Below, in pieces: positions 7,609 through 13,497 of a stretch of 13,548 nucleotides of DNA (its first letter is position 1; each line of letters opens with the position of its first letter). The position numbers and the translations under genes are program-made. The notes under the pieces were generated by a model that was given only the letters and a program-made list of their open reading frames with translations, searched no databases and was not told the DNA's origin. The stretch is from Kiritimatiellia bacterium (GTDB lineage Bacteria; Verrucomicrobiota; Kiritimatiellia; RFP12; UBA1067). The stretch spans positions 1 to 13,548 of the forward strand of contig JAEDKA010000073.1 of assembly GCA_016296065.1 (NCBI GenBank). The letters run 5' to 3'.

Positions 7609-7755
7609 TGTGCAGTCAAGCCAAAAGGCTAGGTACGCTAGGTTCTTCGGGCGTACGTCTGGCGCGCCAGAGAGTGCGTCGGGTGGGAACCCTGAGTGTC
7701 AGAAAACGTGAGTATCTGACAAAAACGGAGTGCATCCAAATTTCGTCTCTGCACA
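7609..7755 (+). ncRNA. Candidate structured RNA, about 147 nt, family unknown
   Basis: The ends TGTGCAG (7609-7615) and CTGCACA (7749-7755) form a perfect 7-bp closing stem. Inside are five local hairpins: AGCC/GGCT with an AAAA loop (7619-7630), GTACGC/GCGTAC (7633-7656), TCTGG/CCAGA with a CGCG loop (7658-7671), GGGT/ACCC (7681-7692) and TGTCAGA/TCTGACA (7697-7721). A promoter predicted independently of this folding starts at the closing stem. I cannot match it to SRP RNA, RNase P RNA, tmRNA, 6S RNA or a riboswitch I know. A 62-codon frame starting at 7593 overlaps it, preceded by AAGGGG, so a small protein is the main alternative. It could also act as a long leader of the regulator at 7906. 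Confidence 0.42.
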
Positions 7756-7790
7756 TTTGTAACTTGCCAAAATCATTCTAAAAACCATCA

Positions 7791-7905
7791 ATTTAACCAT
7801 CTAAACTTCCAAACCAAACCTCCAAACTTCCAAGCCAAACTTCCAAACCTCCAAACTCCCAAGCCAAACTTCCAAACTTCCAAACTTCCAACCCTCTAGT
7901 CCTCC
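7791..7905 (+). repeat. CAAAC-rich, G-poor repeat leader before the XRE gene
   Basis: The tract is built from variants of the octamer CCAAACTT, with three perfect tandem copies at about 7865-7888, and is almost free of G from 7801 to the ATG. There is no Shine-Dalgarno; the bases before the start are CCTCC. The shorter leaders at 10113 and 11610 are of the same type. Confidence 0.7.
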
Positions 7906-8163
7906 ATGATCAACACACTTTCATCTTCCTTCATCAGCAGCATTGTTGAGCGCATGTCCGAACTTGAGGTCACGCAGAAGGAGCTGGCGCGCCGGATGAA
8001 CGTGTCGGGTCCGTATATCCACAAGGTGCTCAACCACGACGTCAACATCTCCTTCGGCACGGCGTCAAAGCTTGCCACAGCGCTCGGGCTCGATTTCCAG
8101 CCGGTTCTTCGTATACCCTCGCCCCGCGAGCGGCCAGCACACCAGAAGGCGCAGAAATGCTAG
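7906..8163 (+). CDS. Small XRE-type helix-turn-helix regulator (85 aa)
   Basis: The core (about residues 12-55) reads as a HTH_3/XRE fold: VTQKELARRMNVSGPYIHKV with the turn glycine and the second recognition helix, then ISFGTASKLATALGLDF. Such proteins are phage-type repressors or antitoxins. No toxin partner lies on either side, so it appears solitary; it might regulate the RNA promoter upstream. The last 16 residues are charged and proline-rich with no recognised domain. It is preceded by the CAAAC repeat tract and lacks a Shine-Dalgarno, so the start rests on the domain boundary. The stop is followed within six bases by the first REP-like palindrome. Confidence 0.72.
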   Translation: MINTLSSSFISSIVERMSELEVTQKELARRMNVSGPYIHKVLNHDVNISFGTASKLATALGLDFQPVLRIPSPRERPAHQKAQKC

Positions 8164-8168
8164 CCACC

Positions 8169-8268
8169 CCTGGTAAAACGCGCATCCTGCGCGTTTCCAC
8201 CCGCTGCACAGTGGGTTTCCTGGTAAAACGCGCATCCTGCGCGTTTCCATCTGACGAATGAAGAAATG
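8169..8268. repeat. REP-like palindrome pair, left copy
   Basis: Two identical 31-bp units lie at 8169-8199 and 8219-8249 in the same orientation. Each holds the dyad AAACGCGCA-TCC-TGCGCGTTT, a 9-bp stem with a 3-base loop. The second is followed by ATCTGACGAATGAAGAAAT, also found after the right-hand pair. The units resemble REP elements by form, but no REP-associated transposase is present. Confidence 0.8.
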
Positions 8269-8290
8269 CATGAAAGTTGGTTAGCTGTGT

Positions 8291-8388
8291 AGGAATTGTT
8301 TGATTGACGGATTGATGGATTGACGGATTGCTAGGCTTGAGGCGTGGTTGTTTTAGACAGAATTAACAGAATTTACAGAATTAAGAAG
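8291..8388. repeat. Composite direct repeat, left copy (before the ATPase gene)
   Basis: It consists of a 40-bp block with the tandem octamer GATTGACG/GATTGATG (8291-8330), a diverged 17-bp spacer, and a 41-bp block with tandem ACAGAATTA-type nonamers (8348-8388). Both blocks recur without change at 9710-9749 and 9767-9807, on the far side of the ATPase gene and in the same orientation. Confidence 0.85.
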
Positions 8389-8449
8389 AGGTGGAATGTG
8401 CTGCTGTAAAATATCTATGCAAATTTACGAAAGCGATAGAAATTCGCCA

Positions 8450-8478
8450 TTGCCAATATGGAAGTAATGTGATACAAT
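8450..8478 (+). promoter_or_regulatory. Promoter of the ATPase gene, predicted leaderless start
   Basis: TTGCCA (8450-8455), a 17-bp spacer and TACAAT (8473-8478) with an extended TG at 8470-8471 make a near-consensus sigma-70 promoter. The last T is 7 bases before the A of ATG 8485, which places +1 on the start codon. No Shine-Dalgarno is present. Confidence 0.75.
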
Positions 8479-8484
8479 ATACAC

Positions 8485-9663
8485 ATGAATAGTGTTAAAA
8501 GAGCATTTACCTGCGGCAATGAAAGTTTTTTCCTGTTTGGTCCTCGCGGAACAGGAAAGACGACATGGCTTAAAGAAAATCTGCCGGGCGCTTACGTTGT
8601 AGATTTGCTCAATAATGATATTCGGTTGCGGTTGACGGCCAACCCCGAGCGCTTGAGGGATATGGTGGCTGCAAACAATGACTGCAGTCAGATTGTGATT
8701 GATGAGATTCAGAAAGTCCCGGCTGTTTTGGATGTTGTCCATGCGTTGATGGAAAAGTTTCCGGCGAAGCGGTTTGTGCTGACAGGATCTAGTGCGCGGA
8801 AGCTGAAGCGAGCAGGCGTAGATTTACTTGGCGGAAGAGCGTTGAAGTTGAAAATGCACCCTTTTATGGCATGTGAACTGGGCGATGCGTTCAATCTCGA
8901 TGATGCGCTGACGACGGGGCTTGTTCCTGTCGTGGGGAAATATGCCAACAGACAGCGGCAGCTATCCGCCTATCTTCAGTTGTACATACGCGAAGAGGTT
9001 GAGCAGGAGGGGCTTGTGCGGAATCTCGACGCTTTCACAAGATTTCTCGAGGCTATGGCGTTTTCGCACGGAGGGGTTCTGTCTGCTTCGGACATATCGC
9101 GTGAATGCATGGTCAAGCGGGCAACCGTTGACGGCTATGTCCAGATTCTGAAAGACATGCTTATAGGGGATACCTTGCCGGTGTTCTCCAGGCGGGCAAA
9201 ACGACGGTTGATCGCGCGTGAAAAGTTTTACTATTTTGACGCGGGCGTGTTCAGGAAACTTCGTCCTGTTGGACGGCTTGATTCGGAGTCCGACATCAGT
9301 GGGCAGGCGCTGGAGGGTTTGGTGTATCAGCACCTTTGCGCGTACTGCGACTATTCCGGGTATGAAAACGCCTTGAGCTACTGGCGGACGTCGAATGGAG
9401 CGGAGGTTGATTTCGTCGTCTATACGCCGGCCGACTTTACGGCAATAGAAGTCAAGCATTCGGACAGGGTAACCCGTTCCGATCTGGAGGGGCTGAAACT
9501 CTTTGGGGCGGACTACCCGGAGGCCACACGTATACTGCTGTATCGCGGTGAAGAGCAGATCATGGTGGATGGAGTTCTTGTCGTTCCGGTCGAGCGCTAT
9601 CTGAGAGAACTTGTTCCCGGCAGCCGATTGCCTGAGAGTGTCTGGGTATCACATGCGCTGTAA
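8485..9663 (+). CDS. AAA+ ATPase with DUF4143 domain (392 aa)
   Basis: The N-terminal AAA_14-type domain has Walker A GPRGTGKT (19-26), Walker B IVIDE with Asp73 and Glu74, and an LTGSSARKL sensor-like segment near 103-111. The C-terminal DUF4143 part has FYYFDAGVFRKL, GQALEGLVYQHL and a PD-(D/E)XK-like core: Glu307, Asp309 and Glu322-Val-Lys324 (AIEVKH). Proteins of this type are common and multicopy in anaerobic bacteria; their function is not established. Base composition is clearly more AT-rich than the flanking genes. Together with the direct repeats on both sides, this suggests acquisition as a cassette. The start is set by a promoter ending 7 bases upstream. The gene stands alone, with no partner frame on either side. 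Confidence 0.9.
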   Translation: MNSVKRAFTCGNESFFLFGPRGTGKTTWLKENLPGAYVVDLLNNDIRLRLTANPERLRDMVAANNDCSQIVIDEIQKVPAVLDVVHALMEKFPAKRFVLTGSSARKLKRAGVDLLGGRALKLKMHPFMACELGDAFNLDDALTTGLVPVVGKYANRQRQLSAYLQLYIREEVEQEGLVRNLDAFTRFLEAMAFSHGGVLSASDISRECMVKRATVDGYVQILKDMLIGDTLPVFSRRAKRRLIAREKFYYFDAGVFRKLRPVGRLDSESDISGQALEGLVYQHLCAYCDYSGYENALSYWRTSNGAEVDFVVYTPADFTAIEVKHSDRVTRSDLEGLKLFGADYPEATRILLYRGEEQIMVDGVLVVPVERYLRELVPGSRLPESVWVSHAL

Positions 9664-9709
9664 TTCAGCCTTGAAATGCACGAAGACTTTTAGAACATGC
9701 AGAGCGTGG

Positions 9710-9807
9710 AGGAATTGTTTGATTGACGGATTGATGGATTGACGGATTGGTAGGCTGGTGTCGTGTTTGTTTTAGACAGAATTAACAGAATTTACAGAAT
9801 TAAGAAG
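9710..9807. repeat. Composite direct repeat, right copy (after the ATPase gene)
   Basis: The 40-bp block (9710-9749) and the 41-bp block (9767-9807) are identical to 8291-8330 and 8348-8388. Only the 17-bp spacer between them has diverged. Confidence 0.85.
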
Positions 9808-9839
9808 TGGCTTGTAGCGAATGACATGGAGACGCATAA

Positions 9840-9908
9840 CCGCCCCTTGAGGGTGCCGACGACCCGTGGGGAAGTCGGCGAGCCGAGCGAAGCGAGTGCC
9901 GAGCTTCC
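9840..9908. other. GC-rich hairpin region
   Basis: GCCGAC (9855-9860) and GTCGGC (9874-9879) form a stem with a possible inner CCC/GGG pairing. The following bases repeat GAGC/GCGAG words. No gene is seen. A tract of the type CACGGAATACACAGAACAC follows at about 9931-9949. Confidence 0.4.
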
Positions 9909-9961
9909 AGCCGCGTCAGCAAAGTGAACCACGGAATACACAGAACACACGGAAACGTCGC

Positions 9962-10066
9962 CCTGGTAAAACGCGCATCCTGCGCGTTTCCACCCACAAC
10001 GCAATGGATAGCCGCCCCTGGTAAAACGCGCATCCTGCGCGTTTCCATCTGACGAATGAAGAAATA
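9962..10066. repeat. REP-like palindrome pair, right copy
   Basis: The 31-bp unit recurs at 9962-9992 and 10017-10047, followed again by ATCTGACGAATGAAGAAAT. The bases between the two palindromes differ from the left pair apart from the first few, while the palindromes themselves are identical. Confidence 0.8.
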
Positions 10067-10112
10067 CGCGGAAGTTTTTCAGCCGAGCAGAACATGTAGG
10101 GCGTGTAGAAAA

Positions 10113-10142
10113 TAACATCAAACTTCAAACATTAAACTACTC
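10113..10142 (+). promoter_or_regulatory. CAAAC-rich leader before the 183-aa gene
   Basis: CATCAAACTTCAAACATTAAAC-type text, free of G, runs straight into ATG 10143 with no Shine-Dalgarno. It matches the leader of the lipoprotein gene (11610-11636) over most of its length. Confidence 0.55.
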
Positions 10143-10694
10143 ATGAAAACCACCGTCGAAATCACCCTAAAGTCCCTCTCGCTCACCTCCATCCCCGAGA
10201 AGGCTCTGCTTATCTCCCGCAATCTCCTCACCGTCGAGATGATTTGGCCGAAGGTCGGGACGCCGCGCAAGTCGGCGACGCGTCAGATCACGATGAAGAA
10301 GGGCAAGTGCGACTTCACGGCGGAGCCGTGGGCGAAGCGCGTGCTGTTTCGCGAGGAGATCGACGGACACACCGCGTTCACCGTTTCCATCGCCGAGCCT
10401 GTGACGATGCAGAAGCTTCATCGTCTTCTCCAGCTCACGGCAAAGGCGGCGCTGAAGGAGGGTGCGGACATGATCGACGCCGCGCTCGTATCGTATGGAG
10501 ACATCGCCGCTGCACCGGTCGATGCGCTCGCGACGATGGTTGCCGAGAAGGACGCGCCGCGCATCATCGTGCAGGGTATTCTCGACTACGACGATCTCCC
10601 GGCGGCCGGAGAAGAGAAGGAAGTCGTCATTCCCCTCACCCGCCCGAAACTTGGCAAATCGGTCGGTAGCCTCACACTTGTCGTTAAAGGTTAA
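10143..10694 (+). CDS. Unknown protein, 183 aa, first gene of a nuclease pair
   Basis: I do not recognise this family. By eye it has beta-rich ends (VEITLKSLSL and ALLISRNLLTVEMIW near the N-terminus; KEVVIPLTRPKLG and GSLTLVVKG at the C-terminus) around a helical middle (about 90-140). There is no signal peptide, membrane segment or nucleotide-binding motif. Codon use is GC-rich at third positions like the housekeeping genes, unlike the preceding ATPase. Its TAA stop overlaps the next ATG by one base (TAATG at 10692-10696), so the two are almost certainly translated together. Because the partner looks like a PD-(D/E)XK nuclease, this protein could be its specificity, regulatory or immunity partner; that is inference only. 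Confidence 0.75.
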   Translation: MKTTVEITLKSLSLTSIPEKALLISRNLLTVEMIWPKVGTPRKSATRQITMKKGKCDFTAEPWAKRVLFREEIDGHTAFTVSIAEPVTMQKLHRLLQLTAKAALKEGADMIDAALVSYGDIAAAPVDALATMVAEKDAPRIIVQGILDYDDLPAAGEEKEVVIPLTRPKLGKSVGSLTLVVKG

Positions 10695-11227
10695 TGACAC
10701 GCATCACCACACTCGGTAAAGTCCTTCAGGTTCTCACTTTCTACAAGTGGGCGTTCGGAGATTTGACCGATCAGGACTCCGATGTCGGCATGCTCGCGGA
10801 ATATCTTGTCGGCGATATCCTCAATTGTCTGCCGCCGACTCGCAAGGTGCAAGCACCATGCGACCTCATCATGAAGGACGGCACGACTCTCGAGATAAAG
10901 GCGACCACTCACAAGGCTACACCTAAAGGCCGCACGCCATACTATCGCTGGGATGTGTCGACGCAATCCGAGATGCTGAAGGGCAGCCGCCCCATAGCCG
11001 ACTACTGGGTGTTCCTAATCGCCTCCTTCCCACGCGAGACCTCGCGCACTCCCCGCGTCGTGCAGGCGTTCGATACCAAGAACTGGATGTGCTACCTCGT
11101 CTCCGGCGAAAAGCTCCGCACTGCCGGCTGCACAAAGTATGTGTCCGAATCAACTTTGAAAAGGCTTGATGCTGTGGCGTTCCCGCTTGGTGAGTTGAAG
11201 AAGAGGTTTAACCACGAAATACACTAA
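10694..11227 (+). CDS. PD-(D/E)XK restriction-endonuclease-like protein (177 aa)
   Basis: The probable active site is visible. Glu36 lies in an N-terminal helix (GMLAEYLVGDIL), Asp57 in APCDLIMKDG, and Glu67-Ile-Lys69 in TTLEIKATTH. This is the order and spacing of the PD-(D/E)XK nuclease fold. Downstream, IADYWVFLIAS and NWMCYLVSGEKL match the later strands seen in uncharacterised restriction-enzyme-like proteins of the form ADxYVF...WxFYV. The start codon overlaps the stop of the 183-aa gene, so the two form an operon. No methyltransferase gene is next to it, which argues against a classical restriction-modification pair. Defence, DNA repair or element maintenance are all possible. The nuclease call is from motif only. 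Confidence 0.68.
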   Translation: MTRITTLGKVLQVLTFYKWAFGDLTDQDSDVGMLAEYLVGDILNCLPPTRKVQAPCDLIMKDGTTLEIKATTHKATPKGRTPYYRWDVSTQSEMLKGSRPIADYWVFLIASFPRETSRTPRVVQAFDTKNWMCYLVSGEKLRTAGCTKYVSESTLKRLDAVAFPLGELKKRFNHEIH

Positions 11228-11325
11228 ATACACGAAAGTGTTGGTTCATCGAAGAATTTAGTGGAACAGCATGCCTCTAAGTAATAGAAACTCCGAGCGT
11301 TTGGGCTCCCGCGCGTGCCCTTGCG

Positions 11326-11479
11326 GCCGCTTCGCGGCTCGGGCTTCGCCCTCGGCCAACCCGACGCCTTCGGCGCGGGCGCATTCCCGCTCCGCGGCTT
11401 CGCACCACTCAACGGCTTTGCATATGTCAATAGAAGTATTTGGGGATGCGACTGCGTCGCATAAATCGGCCGAAGGCCG
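11326..11479. repeat. Cluster of mini-palindromes with 3-base loops
   Basis: Five perfect dyads lie within 155 bp: GCCGC-TTC-GCGGC (11326-11338), GGGC-TTC-GCCC (11341-11351), CGCC-TTC-GGCG (11365-11375), TGCGAC-TGC-GTCGCA (11447-11461, extendable by one A-T pair) and CGGCC-GAA-GGCCG (11467-11479). All have a loop of exactly three bases. Confidence 0.65.
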
Positions 11480-11560
11480 CTCTAATCACTGCAAAACAGC
11501 TTCTACGGATCGTGGTTGAAAAGCGCGAAGCAGTGAAGCGTTAGCAAGAACATTAACCAT

Positions 11561-11597
11561 CGGAGTTTTTACCCATGCTCTTCCACTAAAAACTCCG
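11561..11597. repeat. Perfect 10-bp inverted repeat before the lipoprotein gene
   Basis: CGGAGTTTTT (11561-11570) and AAAAACTCCG (11588-11597) are exact reverse complements around a 17-base loop. The T-run is within the arm, so it does not have standard terminator form on either strand. It may be an operator or the remnant of a tiny mobile element. Confidence 0.55.
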
Positions 11598-11609
11598 AAG
11601 AGCCAACTT

Positions 11610-11636
11610 TAAACATCAAACATCAAACTTCAAACC
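11610..11636 (+). promoter_or_regulatory. CAAAC-rich leader before the lipoprotein gene
   Basis: G-free text of the form AAACATCAAACATCAAAC runs directly into the TTG start at 11637, with no Shine-Dalgarno. It is closely similar to 10113-10142. Confidence 0.55.
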
Positions 11637-11966
11637 TTGACTCTCTACACGGCTAAAATCTTTCTCGCTCTAACAGCTCTCGCGCTCTCCGGCTGCGTGA
11701 GCCTCGACCTGACGAGCGCGGCAGACTCGGACGAGAACTCGAAGATACAGTTCCGTGACGTCTCGAGCGCCTACTGCTGGGACTGGGGAAAGTCCGCTCA
11801 GGAGCAGTTGCACGAACATCTCCAACGTGCAGACGGCACGGTAGACGAACGCGGGATGCAGAGCATCGTCATATCGCAGACATGGTGGGAAGTTCTCGCC
11901 ACGTTGGGCTCGCTCGGAATCGCCAAGCCGTCCGAATACACCATTGTGCTGGAGGCTGGGGAATGA
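11637..11966 (+). CDS. Small predicted lipoprotein (109 aa), TTG start
   Basis: A signal peptide with one lysine (Lys7) and a hydrophobic core (IFLALTALAL) ends in the lipobox LSGC, with Cys20 as the lipidated residue. Val at +2 gives no retention signal of the Asp type. The mature part of about 90 residues is acidic and contains two tryptophan-rich spots (CWDWG and TWWEV); no domain is recognised. TTG 11637 is the only sensible start after the in-frame TAA at 11610, and it follows the CAAAC leader directly. The stop overlaps the next gene's start in ATGA (11963-11966), so the two are co-translated. Since the partner is a lipase-like hydrolase, this may be an immunity protein, anchor or chaperone for it; that is inference from arrangement. 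Confidence 0.72.
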   Translation: MTLYTAKIFLALTALALSGCVSLDLTSAADSDENSKIQFRDVSSAYCWDWGKSAQEQLHEHLQRADGTVDERGMQSIVISQTWWEVLATLGSLGIAKPSEYTIVLEAGE

Positions 11967-12925
11967 AGCTCGCGGTGTTCTTCGACGGAACCTGGAACGA
12001 GCCCTCGACGCGCACGAACGTCTGGAAGCTCAAGCAGGACCTCGACTGCTCCGCAGGCACGGACACGAAGGCGACCTACATCGAGGGAATCGGAACCGTG
12101 AAGGGCAAGGAACTCCTCGCCAGTGCGTTCGCGACGGATCTGCCGCGTCAGCTCGGACGCGGCTACAGCTGGCTCGTGAAGAAGATTCTGAACGCTGTGA
12201 AGGACGAGAAGATCGCCATCTACCTCTTCGGCTTCAGCCGCGGCGCATACATCGCGCACACGCTCAGCTGGCTCCTATCCGAAGTCGGAGTTCCTACTCG
12301 CTTCGCCTCAGCCATTCCGATAGCCGAGGCATACGCGAAGAAGGACGCGAAGGCTCTGGATAAACTTAAGAAGGGCGGGGTAATGCCGTCGCCGAAAATC
12401 GCCATGCTCGGACTCTGGGACGCGGTGTCGTCTCCGCACGACTTCTATTGCGGCTACCACGACGGACTCCGCGCCGGATCCGTCGCGCGCATCTACCACG
12501 CGATGGCGACGGACGAAAGGCGCAAGCTCTACGGAGCGATGCAGTACGCGAGCGACAGGGCGGTGGTGCAGCGGTGGTTCTCGGGAGTGCACATGGATGT
12601 CGGCGGAGGGTATCCGGAGTGCGAACTCTCGGACGTAACTCTCGACTGGATGAAGCGCAAGGCGGTCCGTTGCGGACTCTCGTTCAAGACGCCGCTTCCG
12701 AAGCGTCCGCGCAGCTACGACTTCTCCGAGCTCGCGGCGGTACACAACGAAGAGACGCCGCTCGATCCGATAAGGAAGCGCATCTTCCACGAAGGCCAGT
12801 CAATCGACCGCTCCGTCCGCGACCGCGTGAAGACCTCCCCGGGCTACTTCCCCGCCATCGCCGAAGTCCCTTCGCTTCTCATCGACTGGCTGAAAGGGCT
12901 TGTTTCCGGTAGGGCGATCGTGTAG
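11963..12925 (+). CDS. DUF2235 alpha/beta hydrolase, phospholipase-like (320 aa)
   Basis: DUF2235 proteins are alpha/beta hydrolases; the family includes Tle1-type phospholipase effectors of type VI secretion systems. The hallmarks are present: N-terminal AVFFDGTWNEPS, nucleophile elbow GFSRG with Ser92, LGLWDAV with Asp153 as probable acid, and WFSGVHMDVGGGYPE with His210. A Ser-Asp-His triad is therefore intact. There is no signal peptide. I choose ATG 11963 because GGAGG (11951-11955) is 7 bases upstream and it begins at the family's first strand; the frame is open to 11882, but that region is the lipoprotein gene in another frame. It overlaps the lipoprotein stop by four bases. No VgrG, PAAR or other secretion gene is visible, so an effector role is unproven. 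Confidence 0.88.
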   Translation: MKLAVFFDGTWNEPSTRTNVWKLKQDLDCSAGTDTKATYIEGIGTVKGKELLASAFATDLPRQLGRGYSWLVKKILNAVKDEKIAIYLFGFSRGAYIAHTLSWLLSEVGVPTRFASAIPIAEAYAKKDAKALDKLKKGGVMPSPKIAMLGLWDAVSSPHDFYCGYHDGLRAGSVARIYHAMATDERRKLYGAMQYASDRAVVQRWFSGVHMDVGGGYPECELSDVTLDWMKRKAVRCGLSFKTPLPKRPRSYDFSELAAVHNEETPLDPIRKRIFHEGQSIDRSVRDRVKTSPGYFPAIAEVPSLLIDWLKGLVSGRAIV

Positions 12926-13344
12926 AGTTTTTAGACAGAATTAACAGAATTAACAGAATTGAGAAGTGGAATGTGTCGAATGAATGTGGAATTAACGGGC
13001 GGAAGGAGCGAGAGCGAGTGGAGTCCGTTTGGCGCCTGCGGCGCGACCACGAAAACCGGCGAATCGATGAGTCGCCCGACGGCGACTTGGCGCTGCCGTG
13101 TCCGCACCCAGCCTCGGCTTCGCCGGGCGGTGCGTACGCGCCATCGCCAACCCTGCGGGTCACATCGCTTCGCCGGACACGAACGCCCGCCTGCGCGGGA
13201 CACGAATAAACACGAACCGCTGTGATCTGCGTTGCGATACTCAGCGACGAACAGCAGGATTGAACCGGTAGAGACGGCGTTCCATCGCCGTCCGCATGGT
13301 AGGGCGGGCGCGCCGCGCACGCCGCAAAGAGCGATGATTATAGC
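12926..13344. other. Non-coding repeat region after the DUF2235 gene
   Basis: A third, shortened copy of the ACAGAATTA tract lies at 12927-12967. Triloop palindromes follow: GCGCC-TGC-GGCGC (13032-13044), CGGC-TTC-GCCG (13115-13125) and ACCC-TGC-GGGT (13150-13160), plus CCCGC/GCGGG at 13186-13199. GACGGCG/CGCCGTC (13273-13292) is a 7-bp hairpin. An 88-codon frame at 12959-13225 crosses these palindromes and is rejected as a gene. No terminator with a T-run is seen after the hydrolase. Confidence 0.6.
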
Positions 13345-13371
13345 CGTGTAGAACGTGTAGATCGTGTAGAA
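13345..13371. repeat. Three tandem CGTGTAGAA nonamers
   Basis: CGTGTAGAA, CGTGTAGAT and CGTGTAGAA lie head to tail. The same word appears at 10100-10108 and at the very end of the DUF2235 gene (12919-12925), so it is a dispersed intergenic word. Confidence 0.6.
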
Positions 13372-13497
13372 GTCTTGGACGGGATTGACTTTGGATTGTG
13401 TGGCGTGGTTGGTGGAATGATGGTGATTGAGTTGTTGTCTGGTACGATGAGGCGTGGGCGAGGGCGTTGGGTTGGATGATTGAGCGGAAGAGAGGTA
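13372..13497. other. G/T-rich terminal gap
   Basis: This stretch is rich in GGTTG and GATTG words with few C bases. No gene, terminator or clear promoter is seen. Confidence 0.35.

Larger units (their letters stand above)
11228..11636. other. Non-coding, palindrome-rich gap
   Basis: The gap opens with a repeat of the type CACGAAATACACTAAATAC spanning the end of the nuclease gene. It then holds the triloop mini-palindromes (11326-11479), the CGGAGTTTTT inverted repeat (11561-11597) and the CAAAC leader of the lipoprotein gene. An 82-codon frame at 11271-11519 crosses the palindromes and reads as low-complexity Arg/Ala/Ser, so I do not call it a gene. Confidence 0.55.

Noticed and set aside
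7609..7755. Retron-type RNA (closing stem as in msr/msd)
   Set aside because: No reverse transcriptase gene is present in the window.
7593..7781. A 62-codon frame with AAGGGG upstream, as a small protein gene
   Set aside because: It overlaps the candidate structured RNA, its start lies inside the -10 region of a good promoter, and the peptide has no recognisable features. It is kept as the main alternative to the RNA call.
7906..8163. Complete toxin-antitoxin pair
   Set aside because: The XRE protein looks like an antitoxin, but no toxin frame lies next to it on either strand.
8169..10047. CRISPR array
   Set aside because: The palindromic repeat occurs only as two pairs about 1.8 kb apart with unequal spacers, and no cas genes are present.
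10694..11227. Classical restriction-modification system
   Set aside because: A nuclease-like motif is visible but no DNA methyltransferase motif occurs in the partner or elsewhere in the window.
11271..11519. An 82-codon frame as a gene
   Set aside because: It crosses the mini-palindrome cluster, has low-complexity Arg/Ala/Ser content and no ribosome site.
12959..13225. An 88-codon frame as a gene
   Set aside because: It runs through dispersed repeats and triloop palindromes and resembles no protein family.
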